Assembly: GCF_028372415.1 (NCBI RefSeq)
Contig: NC_092872.1
Location: 279,809,206 to 279,873,205 of the forward strand
Source of the DNA: Notamacropus eugenii
Taxonomy: Eukaryota; Chordata; Mammalia; Diprotodontia; Macropodidae
Direction: 5' to 3'
DNA length: 64,000 nucleotides
Part shown: piece by piece, positions 37,247 to 48,900 of the stretch
Position numbering within the stretch: the stretch's first letter is position 1
Layout of the letters: each line of letters starts with the position of its first letter
The notes under the pieces: model-generated
Database searches by the model: none
Seen by the model: the letters and a program-made list of their open reading frames with translations, nothing else
What the model was told of the DNA's origin: nothing
Program-made: the position numbers and the translations under genes

Positions 37247-37272
37247 GTGGGGGAGGGGGTTGGGGGGAGGGG
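37247..37272 (+). other. G-quadruplex-capable tract
   Basis: Runs of 5, 5, 6 and 4 guanines separated by one or two bases, in RNLS intron 2. This is the non-template strand relative to no known transcript and the template strand of RNLS. Confidence 0.55.
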
Positions 37273-37364
37273 TAAGTAGCCCTGTTACTTTCCAGATCTT
37301 AGATCCCAGTCAAGTGATGATGATGTAATGTGTCATCTGTAAAATGAGAAGTCAATATTAAACA

Positions 37365-37568
37365 AGGCTTGATAGGAGACGGAAAACCTGGATTCTAATT
37401 CTAGTCTCAGCCACATTCTAGCCATGTGACCCTGGGCAAGTCACTTTACCAATGTCTGCCTGAGTTTCCTCATCTGTAAATAGCACGTGCCTCCCAGGTT
37501 GGTTGTGAGGATCAAATGAAATATTTGTAAAGCACTTGTGCTCAGAGTACCATACAAATTTATTCTGT
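37365..37568 (+). mobile_element. marsupial/MIR-type SINE
   Basis: GAAAACCTGGATTCTAATTC, CTAGCCATGTGACCCTGGGC AAGTCACTTTACC, GAGTTTCCTCATCTGTAAAT and GTTGGTTGTGAGGATCAAAT. A short antisense MIR follows at about 37590-37690. Confidence 0.85.
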
Positions 37569-37699
37569 TTTGACGTCCCCCTGGGATCCCAGATTCAGAC
37601 TTAGAAAGCACCATAAAGGTTATCTAGCTAACACCTTAATTTCACTGATAAAAAAATGGGTCCCAGAGAAGGAAAGTAACATAGGTACTTCAGTGTAAA

Positions 37700-38100
37700 G
37701 GGAAACTTCCTGGCTCCTGCCACCCTCCTCCTAATGCCCACCTGCACCCCGATCCTTCAGAGAAACAAGAGGCAGTCAGGGTCACTGATTCAGCACTGTC
37801 TTCTCTAGGCCATCTCCACAAAGCTGCCAAAACTATCTTCCTACCACAGACCACTTCCCTCCCCTGCTGAACAAACCATCCACAGCTCCCTCTTGCTCAG
37901 ACTCTTGGGGGAGGGACATCCTTTTCTAGCCTGCCCCTCCCAGACAAACCAGACTACCTCTTCCTGGTCTTGGCACTCCATGCCTCCAGGTCTGGAATAC
38001 CATTCCCCTCCTCCCTGCCTCTCTGGAACTCAGCCTAGATGCCACCCCCTCTTTGGGGACATCTTTCAAGGGTCCCCTGTCTTAGCTCTTCTGCCTTCTT
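37700..38100 (+). mobile_element. LINE L2 fragment
   Basis: CTTCCTACCACAGACCACTT CCC, CTCCATGCCTCCAGGTCTGG AATACCATTCCC and CCTAGATGCCACCCCCTC match the L2 segment upstream of the terminal block. Confidence 0.6.
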
Positions 38101-38124
38101 GATTTCCTTTCCTTTGTTTGGAAA

Positions 38125-38245
38125 GGCAATCCAGGTTAAGGGACTTGCCCAGGGTCACACAGCTACTAAGTGTCAAGGGTCTGAAATGGGATTTGAATTT
38201 GGTTCCTCCAGACTTGAGGGGCAAGCCTGCCTTCTGATAGTTTGT
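38125..38245 (-). mobile_element. marsupial tRNA-derived SINE, 5' half
   Basis: Antisense: GGTTAAGGGACTTGCCCAGG GTCACACAGC, AATGGGATTTGAATTTGGTT CCTCCAGACTT. Confidence 0.8.
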
Positions 38246-38620
38246 ATTCGGGGCTAACTGGTCCGGGTTAGCCCGGAAGCTCAGTAGGAAAACCATTTTT
38301 CACTTTTGTGTGTGTATCTTTAATAAGTGTCTTTTGAGTTGAAACATAGTAGCGTTAACATCAGCTGGCCAAGGCTGGGGCTGAAGCCTCAGGACTCCCT
38401 CTCCTCCATCTGCCGGTTCTCCAGGTACCATTTTGGACGATGTGTTCCAGGCCTCAAAGGGGAGACTGAAGCATCGATCCCGCCCGAGTCGGGGAGTCCC
38501 AGGGAGAGCCAAGGGCCTGCACAGGGTTCCGCTGGTAAACGTTTCACAATTGTCTCCCCCGCTGCTCCCTGAGCCTGGTGGGCCGTCCTGGGGCTGGCCC
38601 GGCGCCATCCAGCGCACTCA

Positions 38621-38812
<192 letters not shown>

Positions 38813-38869
38813 TTAGTGAGAGGAGCTTCAGGGAAAGGGGGGGCTGCAACCTTGCTTCTGGCACTTACT

Positions 38870-38965
38870 CCCCGGATATGCCATTTGCTGGGCCTCAGTT
38901 TCCCCATCTGTAACATGAAGCGCCTTGGTCTAGTCGACCTCTAAGATCCCTTCCACAACATCCAA
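38870..38965 (+). mobile_element. MIR/THER SINE 3' part in RNLS intron 1
   Basis: GGGCCTCAGTTTCCCCATCT GTAACATGAAGCGCCTTGGT and CTAGTCGACCTCTAAGATCC CTTCCA. Confidence 0.7.
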
Positions 38966-39116
38966 GAGTCCAGTTGTTACTTATGGGACTCCTCCACCCT
39001 GGGCCTCAGTTTCCCTACTTCAGGGTGAGCGAGCCCCGCCCCCTAAACAGTAGCCAATGGGGGCCAGAAGCAGCGGGCCTGGTCCCTGGTCCGCGCGGGA
39101 AGAACCTTCCTGGAGA

Positions 39117-39124
39117 TGACGTCA
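39117..39124. promoter_or_regulatory. full CRE motif (TGACGTCA), with CCAAT box nearby
   Basis: A perfect palindromic cAMP-response element lies in RNLS intron 1. A plus-strand CCAAT (in GCCAATGG) is at 39054-39058. The two sit in an order that could serve a plus-strand divergent or antisense start, but no plus-strand gene was recognised next to it. Confidence 0.45.
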
Positions 39125-39147
39125 CCGGCCCAGCTGAATAAACGCTA

Positions 39148-39534
<387 letters not shown>

Positions 39535-40160
39535 TCACGGCGCGTGCGCGCCCGCGTCCCTGGCTCATGATGAGCCAACTGACGCCCGGAGTCGGGGCAA
39601 AGTTAGGAAGGGTTAGAGGCGAGGTGTGAGCCAAGGGGTGCGTCTGAGCCTTCGAGGAACTCCCAGTCTGCTGTGCTCACAGATGCCCCTCTTTGTGCTC
39701 TGCCATTCACAGAGAAAGCAGAGGCCCCGAGAGAGGAGGGGGCAGGATTGGAACCCAGCGCCTCTTCCGGCCCCGCCTTCTCCAAGGCCCCAGGCCCCTC
39801 TTCGCCCTTTACGCACGCATCTTCCGCTTCCGGTGTCCGAGGCCCTTGGGACGCATATCCGAACCTGGGGTCAAGTCCACCTTCGTTGATTAAGAGCCTG
39901 CTGAGGATGCGGTCCGCTTCGGATCTGAAGAAGAGCCGCGTCCAGATGCACACTGCCCCGGACACGCTGGGATCCCCGGGCACCTTCCCCCGCCCCTCCC
40001 CCATTAACAGCCCCCATGAGTTAGGGCCCCCGAAGCCGCCTCCGCGTACCTCCGGCCCCAAGCCCCAAGCACGAGCGGCCTGCAGGGGCGCGCCCCTGGG
40101 CCAGGGCCCCCAGGGACAAAGCGGGTGGAGCCCAGCAGGGGCTCCGAGCCGTCCTGTGCA

Positions 40161-42609
40161 GTTGTGCCTGGCAGAGCCTGTCTGCCCATCCATCACCTTG
40201 GACAGCTCAGCCCGTCCCCGTAACCAGAGCTGGAGAACTTTGGCCGAGGGGGTTATTGATTCTAAAGTTTGAAACGTCTCTGTGACATTCCAAAATCAAT
40301 AAGGTAGCAGCGGGTGCTTGGCCCGTTGGAGAAAAACAAACTTTAAAAAAAGCTGCTCCTAATAAATAAAAGCTGCTGGAATGGAACTGACCAAGCCCAC
40401 TCCACTGCTTAACAACAAAAAAAGCTAGTCACTAACCTTGGAAAGGTCACTAGAGATCTGTTTGCTCATTCATCAATTCAGCAAATATTTGAGTCCTGGA
40501 CCGATCCATAAAGTGATAGAATTGGCGGGCGAATTCAACAACCATTGGTTAAGTATCTTTTCTTCTGCAAGACCCTTCAGGCTGCAGAGAGGTTAAAGAA
40601 TTTGCCTGAAGTCGCATAGGGTTTTGGTAGCAGAACAAGAATTAGAATCCAAGGGATGTCTTTTTTTCCTCTTAGTGCTCCATGGCCTCCCTCACCTGTG
40701 CTACTTAGACTTAAGAAGATTAAATGGGAAAATGTCGACCAATAGAAAGCTTCTCCACAAAGGTAAGCTCTTGGATGGTGAAGTGCGCATGAACCATCCT
40801 GGGCAATGTGCTGAATCAAAGGAAGGCTCCCCACGTGTTTATTTCATTCGGAACACCTGCAATTAGTAGGGGCAAAATCAGTGGTTTGGATTGCAGTAAT
40901 AGTGTTGTTGCTGTCCTCAACCAAGGCTGCTTTATTGGGGAAGAGGTGGGCTGAAGTGTCTCCTTGTCATCACCCTTGACTGAGGCCCAAAGTGGAGGCG
41001 GGGAGGGGAGAACAAGATGGTCTGGCAGGAGTCAGAGTAAGGTGGCCAGAAACTGGAGAGCCCTTCTGTTCCCGACCTTTGTCATCCCAAGGATCCCTAT
41101 GGACATTAGTCAAACTGTCCAGTTCTCCACTGTCATACTCCAAAGTGCGTCTTGTCAACTATCTCTCTACTGCAGCCATCCCTGTCTTGAGTTACAAAGG
41201 GTTTCATGTCCAGTAGTCAAATCTTTGTGACTTATTCCCCACTTTGCTGGCCATTCTCTCCTTTATATCATGCCACCCATCAAGAAATTCCTCACAAGGG
41301 GTTATTCTTGTCACAACCTCATGGACAAAAAGTCCAGCAGGATGCAGGCACCAAAGTTTCAGAATCTATTTACTCATTGACTGACTGAACAGGAATTTGC
41401 TCATCCCAACAGTGGCAAACACTGATCATGCCAGCAGGGTCTGTGGTTTATTTGAACAGCAAGTTTCTTCCCAGGGGTTGCTGGGTAAAAGATGGAATGC
41501 CATGTCTGTATACCTGTCTCTGTCACACTTTTCCACCTTGGAGATTGCACCCTACATCATAATTGCCCAGTAAGGCCATTAAACAAATTTAGCTTTATAG
41601 AGACAGTGTCACTGATAGCCTTGAGCTTCCCCAGTATCTACCTGGGGCATAGGTAGACAGCCTTACTATGCATATAATCTTCCTTTCTACCTTATCTATT
41701 CCCTTTCCTTTACACCCTCCTCCTTCCACTTCCCTTGGGGTTTTTTGACAGCATACGCCCCACACCCCCTATCAGGAGAAGAGTTCTCCAGTCTCTCCTC
41801 CACAGTAGTGGTCACTACAGTGACCTTCAAAGTATCCTTTAAAAGTGGGTTGTCAGGTGAGAGGAGACTTCAGTATTTGTTGTTTTTCTTGGCCCATTTC
41901 CTTTATAGTGGAACTTGGCAGCCAGGCTAGGGAAAACCCTGGAGATGTTGCTCAGCTGGAGAAGAAAAAAAACAAGGTCTGCTTCCTGCAGTTGCTGTAG
42001 TGTACCTAGTATGTACCCCATGTTATTAGGTGATGGTTAGGGAATTCATCCACTTGAGAATAGCAAAGTGGAGCCTGGGGCATGTCTTTTAGGCACAGTT
42101 GTCAGCCCATGTGGATTGGGAGAGGTAAATTTTGGCAAGCTTATGCCATTAGCTTTAAAAAGCGGATTAAGCAAGGACAGAGGCTCCAGGTGGGAATAGA
42201 AATGAAGCAGGAAGAAAAGGCTTCAGCAGGAGAGGGACAGTCTCTACCTTAGGACTAAATTGACCTTTGGAATATGCTCAACACTCTTGTGTCTCTATTA
42301 ATCCTATACTCCCCCACTGTCTGCCCTGCATTAGAAATGCTTCCCATTTCTAATCCTTTTCCTTATACTAAATCTATATACTTAACAGGAGTGGGGATGA
42401 CGGAGGGATGATTACAGATAGAATTATGTGTATTGAGTTTTCATCCAGGATAAAGCTATCTAATTTAATTCAGTAAAATTTAATGAAAGCAGAAAATGCC
42501 TTTAGCAAGCTATTCATCATTAGGAATGAATCTCCAGAATATTAACAAACAGAAGTATTTTCAGCTCGAAATGACATAGACATGTACAGAAAAAAGTGCA
42601 TTGACAAAA
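40161..42609. other. intergenic, no gene recognised
   Basis: Between the RNLS CpG island and the lipase pseudogene. A weak antisense MIR lies at about 40575-40660 (GAGAGGTTAAAGAATTTGCC). No exon, RNA gene or other repeat recognised. Confidence 0.5.
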
Positions 42610-43045
42610 TCACAAAATGTCAGAGCTGATCAGGACCTCAGCAGCCATCTGGGACATGCCATACCCCAAAAGTCTCCCCTCAAGGATGCTCCTGCCCCCA
42701 GGAGCTGACCTCCTTATACATGGAGGCAACCCTGTCTACTTCTGGGTGGTTCTCATTGTTAGGAAGCCTCACATCCATCCTCCATTTCCTTCCAACTCTC
42801 TGAGGTCTGTTCTGGGGCCATATCCTTCTTCTTCTACATGGTGGCCCCTCAGATATGGGAAGATAGCTCTCAACCCCACCTCCCCCCACCCCCATCCCCC
42901 ATCCCTTCCCCACACCAAGGCTTTTATTTACCAAGATAAATGTGCCCATTTCCTTCAACTCTGTTTTATCTGGCATGAGCTCAAGGCCATTTGCCATCCG
43001 GATGGTTTGAATGCCTCACCTCACTCGAACACCTCTTTTCCTTTT
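42610..43045 (-). mobile_element. LINE L3/CR1 3' segment
   Basis: On the plus strand: GAGCTGATCAGGACCTCAGC, then GATATGGGAAGATAGCTCTC and TTTCCTTCAACTCTGTTTTA TCTGGCATGAGCTCAAGGCC ATTTGCCATCC, an antisense segment widely conserved in L3/CR1 copies. The 148-codon frame here is repeat-derived. Confidence 0.65.
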
Positions 43046-43364
43046 CATATTGAGCATTATTAACTACCATTAGCTATTTTTGTCTTATTCTTCCTAATCC
43101 AAGAATCATTACTGTAACCCTGGTCCTTAAAGGCTCTGCCAGCCAAGCTTATAGTCTGGCAGGTTCTTGCAAATAGGAAACACTTTGGTGACAGACATAA
43201 TGATGGGCATTGCCTCTCGCCAGAGAAACAATGTGTTCAAATCAGTGAGGCACCTCACCAGTTTGCCTGTAAGGTCAAGACAGCTTTTGGCTCCAGCAGC
43301 CACTCTATAGTATAGAGGGGCCATGACTACTATGGGTAGAGATCAGGAATACATCTTTAACGTT

Positions 43365-43815
43365 TTGATATAGAGAGTTGACTAGAACAGTGAGGTCAAG
43401 TGATCTTCCCAGGGTTCTCTTTGTAGTATAGGTTAGAAGCAAGACTTGGACCCAGATCTTCCTATCCCAAGGTTAGCTTCCCATCCACTCTGCTATACTC
43501 CTTCCCTTTCCTTTCTATTGCAAAAACAGTATTCCTGCTATACATAATAGTTCTACACTGTCCGCTCACCCTTCCCCCCCCCCACAGTCCCCATGCCTTT
43601 CTATTTGGAAGCTTCTGATGGAAGCTTAGAAAAACTTCTGTCATCTTTATAGCCCCTGTTAGTGACTGCTAGAGAGGGAGGCATTAGCGCAAGTGGGGCT
43701 TGGCTTAAGGTCAGACATCCTGGGTTCAAATCTCAAATCTGCTACCTCCTACCTGTGTGACCTGGGGTCAGCTTCTGTGCCTCAGTTTTTTCATCTGTAA
43801 AATTGAGGGGTGTTT
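43365..43815. mobile_element. antisense MIR (43365-43500) and sense MIR (43650-43815)
   Basis: Antisense: CAAGTGATCTTCCCAGGGTT and GCAAGACTTGGACCCAGATC TTCC. Sense: CATCCTGGGTTCAAATCTCA, TACCTGTGTGACCTGGGGTC and CTCAGTTTTTTCATCTGTAA. Confidence 0.7.
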
Positions 43816-44654
43816 TCTAACTTTGAACCAATCACTATTTAACAAACAAAGGTGAGAATCTAAGCAAGATCATACCAATTGCCAGGAACATTGTCAGAAT
43901 CACTCTTGGGCACAGGATTAGACTAGTCTGAATCCCTGCTATTGACTTCTCCTTAACTCCCCATGAGGGACAGCAGAAACAGGACCCTGAGTTTTATGAA
44001 AACTTGTCTGTGACATTGATGTTGTCTTAGGTACTAGAACTCCCAAAATAACACCAGTGTGACATATTCTGCTGAATTTTCATTTCTGTACAGAAATGTT
44101 ATTTATATCAATCAAGGCAATTTCTTAAACATATAATTAAATGTCATTTAGTTTTTATACTTCTATAAGACTACTCATGTCAGCACATTTACAGATCAAA
44201 ACATTTTATCAGACCATATTTTGGTTTGGAAAATCTGACTTAAAGATTTGTAGGACCTCTCACTATGCCCCTATGGTGGAAAGATGAGACCTCAGTCATG
44301 GCTTTCTCTTCTGGCAGAAAGATTACATTTGGTGGAATGTTTCTGAGTAGAGGAAAGCCTCATTGTGTCAGATTCATCTGAGCAGAAGGCCGGTTAGAGG
44401 AAGTGGAGAGCTTAAATTGGAGAGTAATGCTGAAGGGATGCTGTCACATTAATATAAAGTATACATATTCACATGATCTAAGTCAACAGAACATCACCTA
44501 GTGGAGGCTCTTAGTGGACTTGTTTTAATGAATATACAAGAATGACTTGTAACCTATTGAGCAGCATAAAGAACACCAGATTTGGATACCTTGATTTAAT
44601 TCCAACAGACATTTAGTCCCTATATAATATAGTAATCTTGCAGAGCCTCAGGTT
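43816..44654. other. no recognised feature
   Basis: Intergenic, AT-rich; no gene or repeat recognised. Confidence 0.45.
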
Positions 44655-44865
44655 CATTATCTGGAGTCAGGAAGACCAAATATGACTTCAGACCTAGCTG
44701 TGTAACCCTGAATAAGTCACCAAACCTTGTTTGCCTTAGTTTCTTCATTTGTAAAATGAGCTGGAGAAGGAAATGGCAAACCACTCCATTGTCTTTACCA
44801 AGAAAACTCCAAATGGGGTCACATAGTCAGACACAACTAAAGTGATTGAACAACAACAAATTCCT
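44655..44865 (+). mobile_element. marsupial tRNA-derived SINE with RTE-type 3' end
   Basis: GGAGTCAGGAAGACCAAATA, CTAGCTGTGTAACCCTGAAT AAGTCACC, GGAGAAGGAAATGGCAAACC ACTCC and ATAGTCAGACACAACTAAAG. The 5' head is diverged. Confidence 0.92.
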
Positions 44866-44994
44866 TGTCTATTAAAGAGGGAGTTGATTACATGAAGGTT
44901 AAGAGAAACAACATGATTTGTTTAGTTTTCTTGAATCAGAATGGTTACAAGCTCCCACTTAGTGGAGTCTGAATGAACTTTTGCTATATTTGAG

Positions 44995-45228
44995 AGTAAT
45001 AATATTGTTTAATGTAGCTACATAATTGCCTTATGAATATTATCTCATTTGATCCTTACATCAACCTGGGGAGTAGGTGCTGTTATTATCCCCATTTTAT
45101 AGATGAGGAAGCTGAGGCAAACAGAGGGTAAATGATTTGCCCAGGGTCAGACAGCTATTGAGTGTTTGAGGCTGTATTGGGATTTGGATCTTCCTGACTT
45201 CAGGCTTAGTGCTCTGGCACCCCTGATA
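44995..45228 (-). mobile_element. marsupial SINE
   Basis: Antisense: TTATCTCATTTGATCCTTAC ATCAACC, GATGAGGAAGCTGAGGCAAA, GATTTGCCCAGGGTCAGACA and CTTCCTGACTTCAGGCTTAG. It ends about 110 bp upstream of the first lipase pseudogene exon. Confidence 0.9.
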
Positions 45229-45339
45229 AAAGGCAAAAGGCCCCCTGGAAAATTTGAATCTGTCTAGATGGCCTTTTTAGCTCTCTAGAATGACTGAGGT
45301 CACCATTCTTAATATCGGCAAACCTTTACTTGTTGGCAG

Positions 45340-45451
45340 ATCTCAAATGCAGTGCTTTTTGACAGTGGTGTCTTTGACCTTCCTTCTTGGAACTACACAT
45401 TGTTCTCTTCCATCCCATCAGGATGTGAACCTGGAAGCAAAGATGAACGTT
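45340..45451 (+). pseudogene. acid (gastric-type) lipase pseudogene, first coding exon
   Basis: After an acceptor-like TTACTTGTTGGCAG comes ATCTCAA and an ATG at 45347. The 35-codon frame reads MQCFLTVVSLTFLLGTTHCS then LPSHQDVNLEAKMNV, ending at a perfect GTAAGT donor at 45452 (phase 0). This matches the secretion signal and N terminus of gastric lipase LIPF (MWLLLTMASLISVLGTTHG ... VTMNI), including the LGTTH end of the signal peptide. Acid lipases of this family are secreted or lysosomal alpha/beta-hydrolases that cleave triglycerides and cholesteryl esters. This exon is intact; the next two are not, so the gene is called a pseudogene. Human RNLS is flanked by the LIPJ/LIPF/LIPK/LIPN/LIPM cluster, which supports the call. 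LIPF is the closest by signal peptide; exact orthology is unresolved. Confidence 0.75.
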
Positions 45452-45999
45452 GTAAGTTGTCTTTTCAGGAAAGTGCAGTAGGGCTGGGGACCGGATTGCA
45501 GAGGATGGACCAAGCCAAATGTCTGCAGCCTTTCTGTATGTGGGCATCACACAGCCCTAGACTGAGCTCTCCCTGCTTATTCAGCCTTTTTCTGACCTGG
45601 TGCATTTCTCAATGAGCCCCCTTTATGTGGTGTGCCCCAACTGCAGGGTGAACTCCCGGAGAGCAGGCACTTACTTGGTTTTCCTCTTGGTGCCCCACTG
45701 CTTACCATTAATGTCCAGATTGCTGAGGGGGTGGGGACACCTGGGGGTCAAGGAAAAGTGGTTTCTGGAGGAATTGATTTGTGGTGGAAAGTAGACAAGC
45801 AGTAATGAGGAAAGCACCTGAGAACAGATTGAATGCAAACATTAGCTTCTCACGAAGCAGTGGGAAAGAGAAGGGGGACTTCAAACTCTAGGGTCAGGCT
45901 AACTCATCTGAACTTTTGCAAATTTCCTTCTTGAGAATTAGGAGAAGATGATGGCTTATTAGGACCTAAAGGAGTGCAGTTCCTCCTTCCCGACAACAC
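45452..45999 (+). other. start of the lipase pseudogene's first intron
   Basis: Perfect GTAAGT donor at the left. A weak L2-like block sits near 45640-45710 (GGTGAACTCCCGGAGAGCAG). Nothing else recognised. Confidence 0.4.
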
Positions 46000-48900
46000 T
46001 TCATTAAAGTTCTCGAAATGCATGGGAAACAACAGCAATAAACCAAAAGAAATCAACTACAAAATCCTTCATGCAGTCAAGGACTGCACACAAAAGACTT
46101 TTAGAATCCTATAGAGGAATACAGTGAAGATAAACTAAGGTAGACAGAAAATGGAGTACAGAGTAGCACATTCTCAATGGAGATAGGGCCAGGTTCGTAC
46201 CCAGTCTTATCCTCATTTGTTGCAGATCAGGTAAGCATCCAGTTGGTCTGTTTTCAAGAAAGGAAGCCTTTACCCCACCCAGCGTCTAGGTAGCCTGGAC
46301 CTCAAACACAACAAAAGCAGAACCACACAATTCCTTTTAAAGGCAGGTCCTAGTCTTAGTCACTGGCCTCAGAATCAAATAGGGCCTATCCCAACCATCT
46401 AGGAGCCTGAGAGCAAGTGTTTGGCCCAAATAGAAACTCCCAATCCAGAAACCAAGGCTAAAGATACCAGATTTTAGAAAATACTGAACACAATTGAAAA
46501 ATACCTTGTACTGAAAAAAAAAACCTCAAGGGATGAACTCCAAAGAAGAAAATAATATGCCAGAAGCTTCGAGAGAAAAAAATATCCTAAACACAGGGAC
46601 TAGAAGTGAACCTGAGAGAAATGAAATGAGAGATGAAATGGAATAGACAGGGAGGAGAAAAATGATAAGAACAATAAATGCCCTAGGATAGAGAGTGATA
46701 GATCTCATCCAAGAATTGAAAGTTGGGATGGATCTAACAGGAAGCAGTGAGTTGTTGAGACAAGAAGAAATATGAAAACAAAATCAAAAGATTTGAAAAA
46801 AGCAACAGAAGACATAAAGTAGCTCATACTTACATACATACATACATATATGTATATATAAATATACATACACATATATATTTTTATAGAAAACCTAAAA
46901 AATAGGTCAAAGAGATAATCTAAGAATCACTGAACTACCTGAAACAGATGATAAAAAGAAAAAAATATCATTGGAAGATGGAATGTGGAAAATAAAAGTA
47001 ATGAAAGAAAGAATTTTTAAAAGTACAATTGGGAAGGAGGTAAGATGAAGATAAGAGGGACAACGTAGTATTTTGTCATTTATAGATCACAAGCATTAAG
47101 CAAACTTTGCTCATCTTACCTTTATCTTCATTGTCAAGAAAAAGGAGGCAAAGATGGGAAAAATACAAGAGGACATGATGAAGGAAGACAACAGTTATAA
47201 CATGAATAGGATGAACTCCTGTATAGAGAGGAAGAGCATAGCAGAATAGATTAGAAGGCAGAATCCAACAACATGTTGATTTAAAGAAAACATAAAGATT
47301 CACATATATTTAAAATAAGAGGCTGAAGAAGAATCTATTATGCTTTAGGTGAATTTAAACAAAGCAGGTACAGCAATGATGATTTCATATAAAATTACAG
47401 TAAAAATAGACTCAGTAAAAAGAGATACAGAAAAATTATTCTATAATTAAAGGCACTATAGATAATGAATTAATGTCAATACTATACACACACATCTCAA
47501 CCAAAATAATTAAAGGAAAAATTCATAGAGAAATAGATAGTAAAATTATGATAGTGGGTGACTTCTGTGCATCGCTTTCAGACTTGAATAGAACTTTGGG
47601 AAAAATAGAGATGATCCATATTTGGTAGAATACTGAATGGAAGCAGAATAGAATTTACATATGTCAGCCATGTATGGTACCTTCGTATTAGGAAATAAAA
47701 ACTTCACAAGCAAATCAGTAGATTAGTTATACCAATCTTTTTTTTTCCATTCTAAAAAATACTATTTATCATATGATATGACTCTCCAGGAGGAAAAAGT
47801 GATATTTGAGATTAATAAAACTTTTTTAAAATTGAAAGCACAAAACACTGAATCTGTAAATACAACTAAGACCTGTTTCTTTGAAGAAACTAATAAAAAA
47901 AAAGTTAATCTGGTTTTTCAAAAGAGAAGAAAACCAGACTCTTCTTAACAAAAATAAAAAAAAAAATTCAAAAGAAATAAAAGAAATGATCAGAAGTTAT
48001 ACCATCATACCAACAAAACTGATAATGTAGATGAAATACACTGTACACTATATGTTCCTTTAACCCTTAGTTTTGAACGAGTGACACCGGCCTCCTTCCT
48101 ATTCATTCCATCAATGAGACACTTGAACTATTGGCATTTTCTCTGGCTGTTTCCCCTTCTGGAAATGCTCTCCCCTCTCATCTCTACCCCCTGGCTTCAC
48201 TGATTTCCTTCAAGTTCAAGCTAACTCCCCAGTCCCCAGGGAAGCCTTGTCCAGTTCTCCTTAATGCCTCTCCTTTGTTAATTGCTTCCTATTGATGCTC
48301 TGTATACACTGATGCTGTATATACATTCTGCCTCATTAAATTACGAGGTCTTCAAGGGCAGAGACTGTCTTTTGTATTTCTTTGTATCTCTGCACTTACA
48401 TTAGGGCCTAGTTAAATGCTTACTGATTGATTGGATAAAAACTTACAAAAATATAAAATTACCTAAATAACAAAATAGATTATTTACATAACCTGTCATC
48501 AAAAAAAAAAAGCCATAAGTGTGCTCCTGGAAGTGGTGGGTAGGAACAGGAAAAGATGAATTATATATATACATACATATGTATATATATAATATATTAT
48601 CTATTTAAAGAAAAATTAATCCTGGTTTAAAATTTTTTAAACCATGTGCAAAAATGGGAAAGAGACCCTTCTGAGTGCTTTCTATGATAAAAATATAGTC
48701 TTGATGCCTGGACAAGGGTGGGACAAAGCAGAAAACTATAGATCAAAATTCCTAATGAATATTGATAGAAAAATATTAAATAAAATATTAAAAGTCTATA
48801 GCACTATACTAAAATTATTATACACTATGACTAGGTTGGGTTTATACCAGGTAAGTAGGGTTGGTTTAATATATGAAAAATGACATGCATAGTATTAATA

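Noticed and set aside
39603-40272. Overlapping 197- and 199-codon open frames on opposite strands
   Set aside because: Both lie in the CpG island, where GC richness removes stop codons. Neither has a recognisable domain, and they are near-complementary frames of the same DNA.
42617-43063. 148-codon plus-strand open frame
   Set aside because: Coincides with an antisense L3/CR1 LINE segment.
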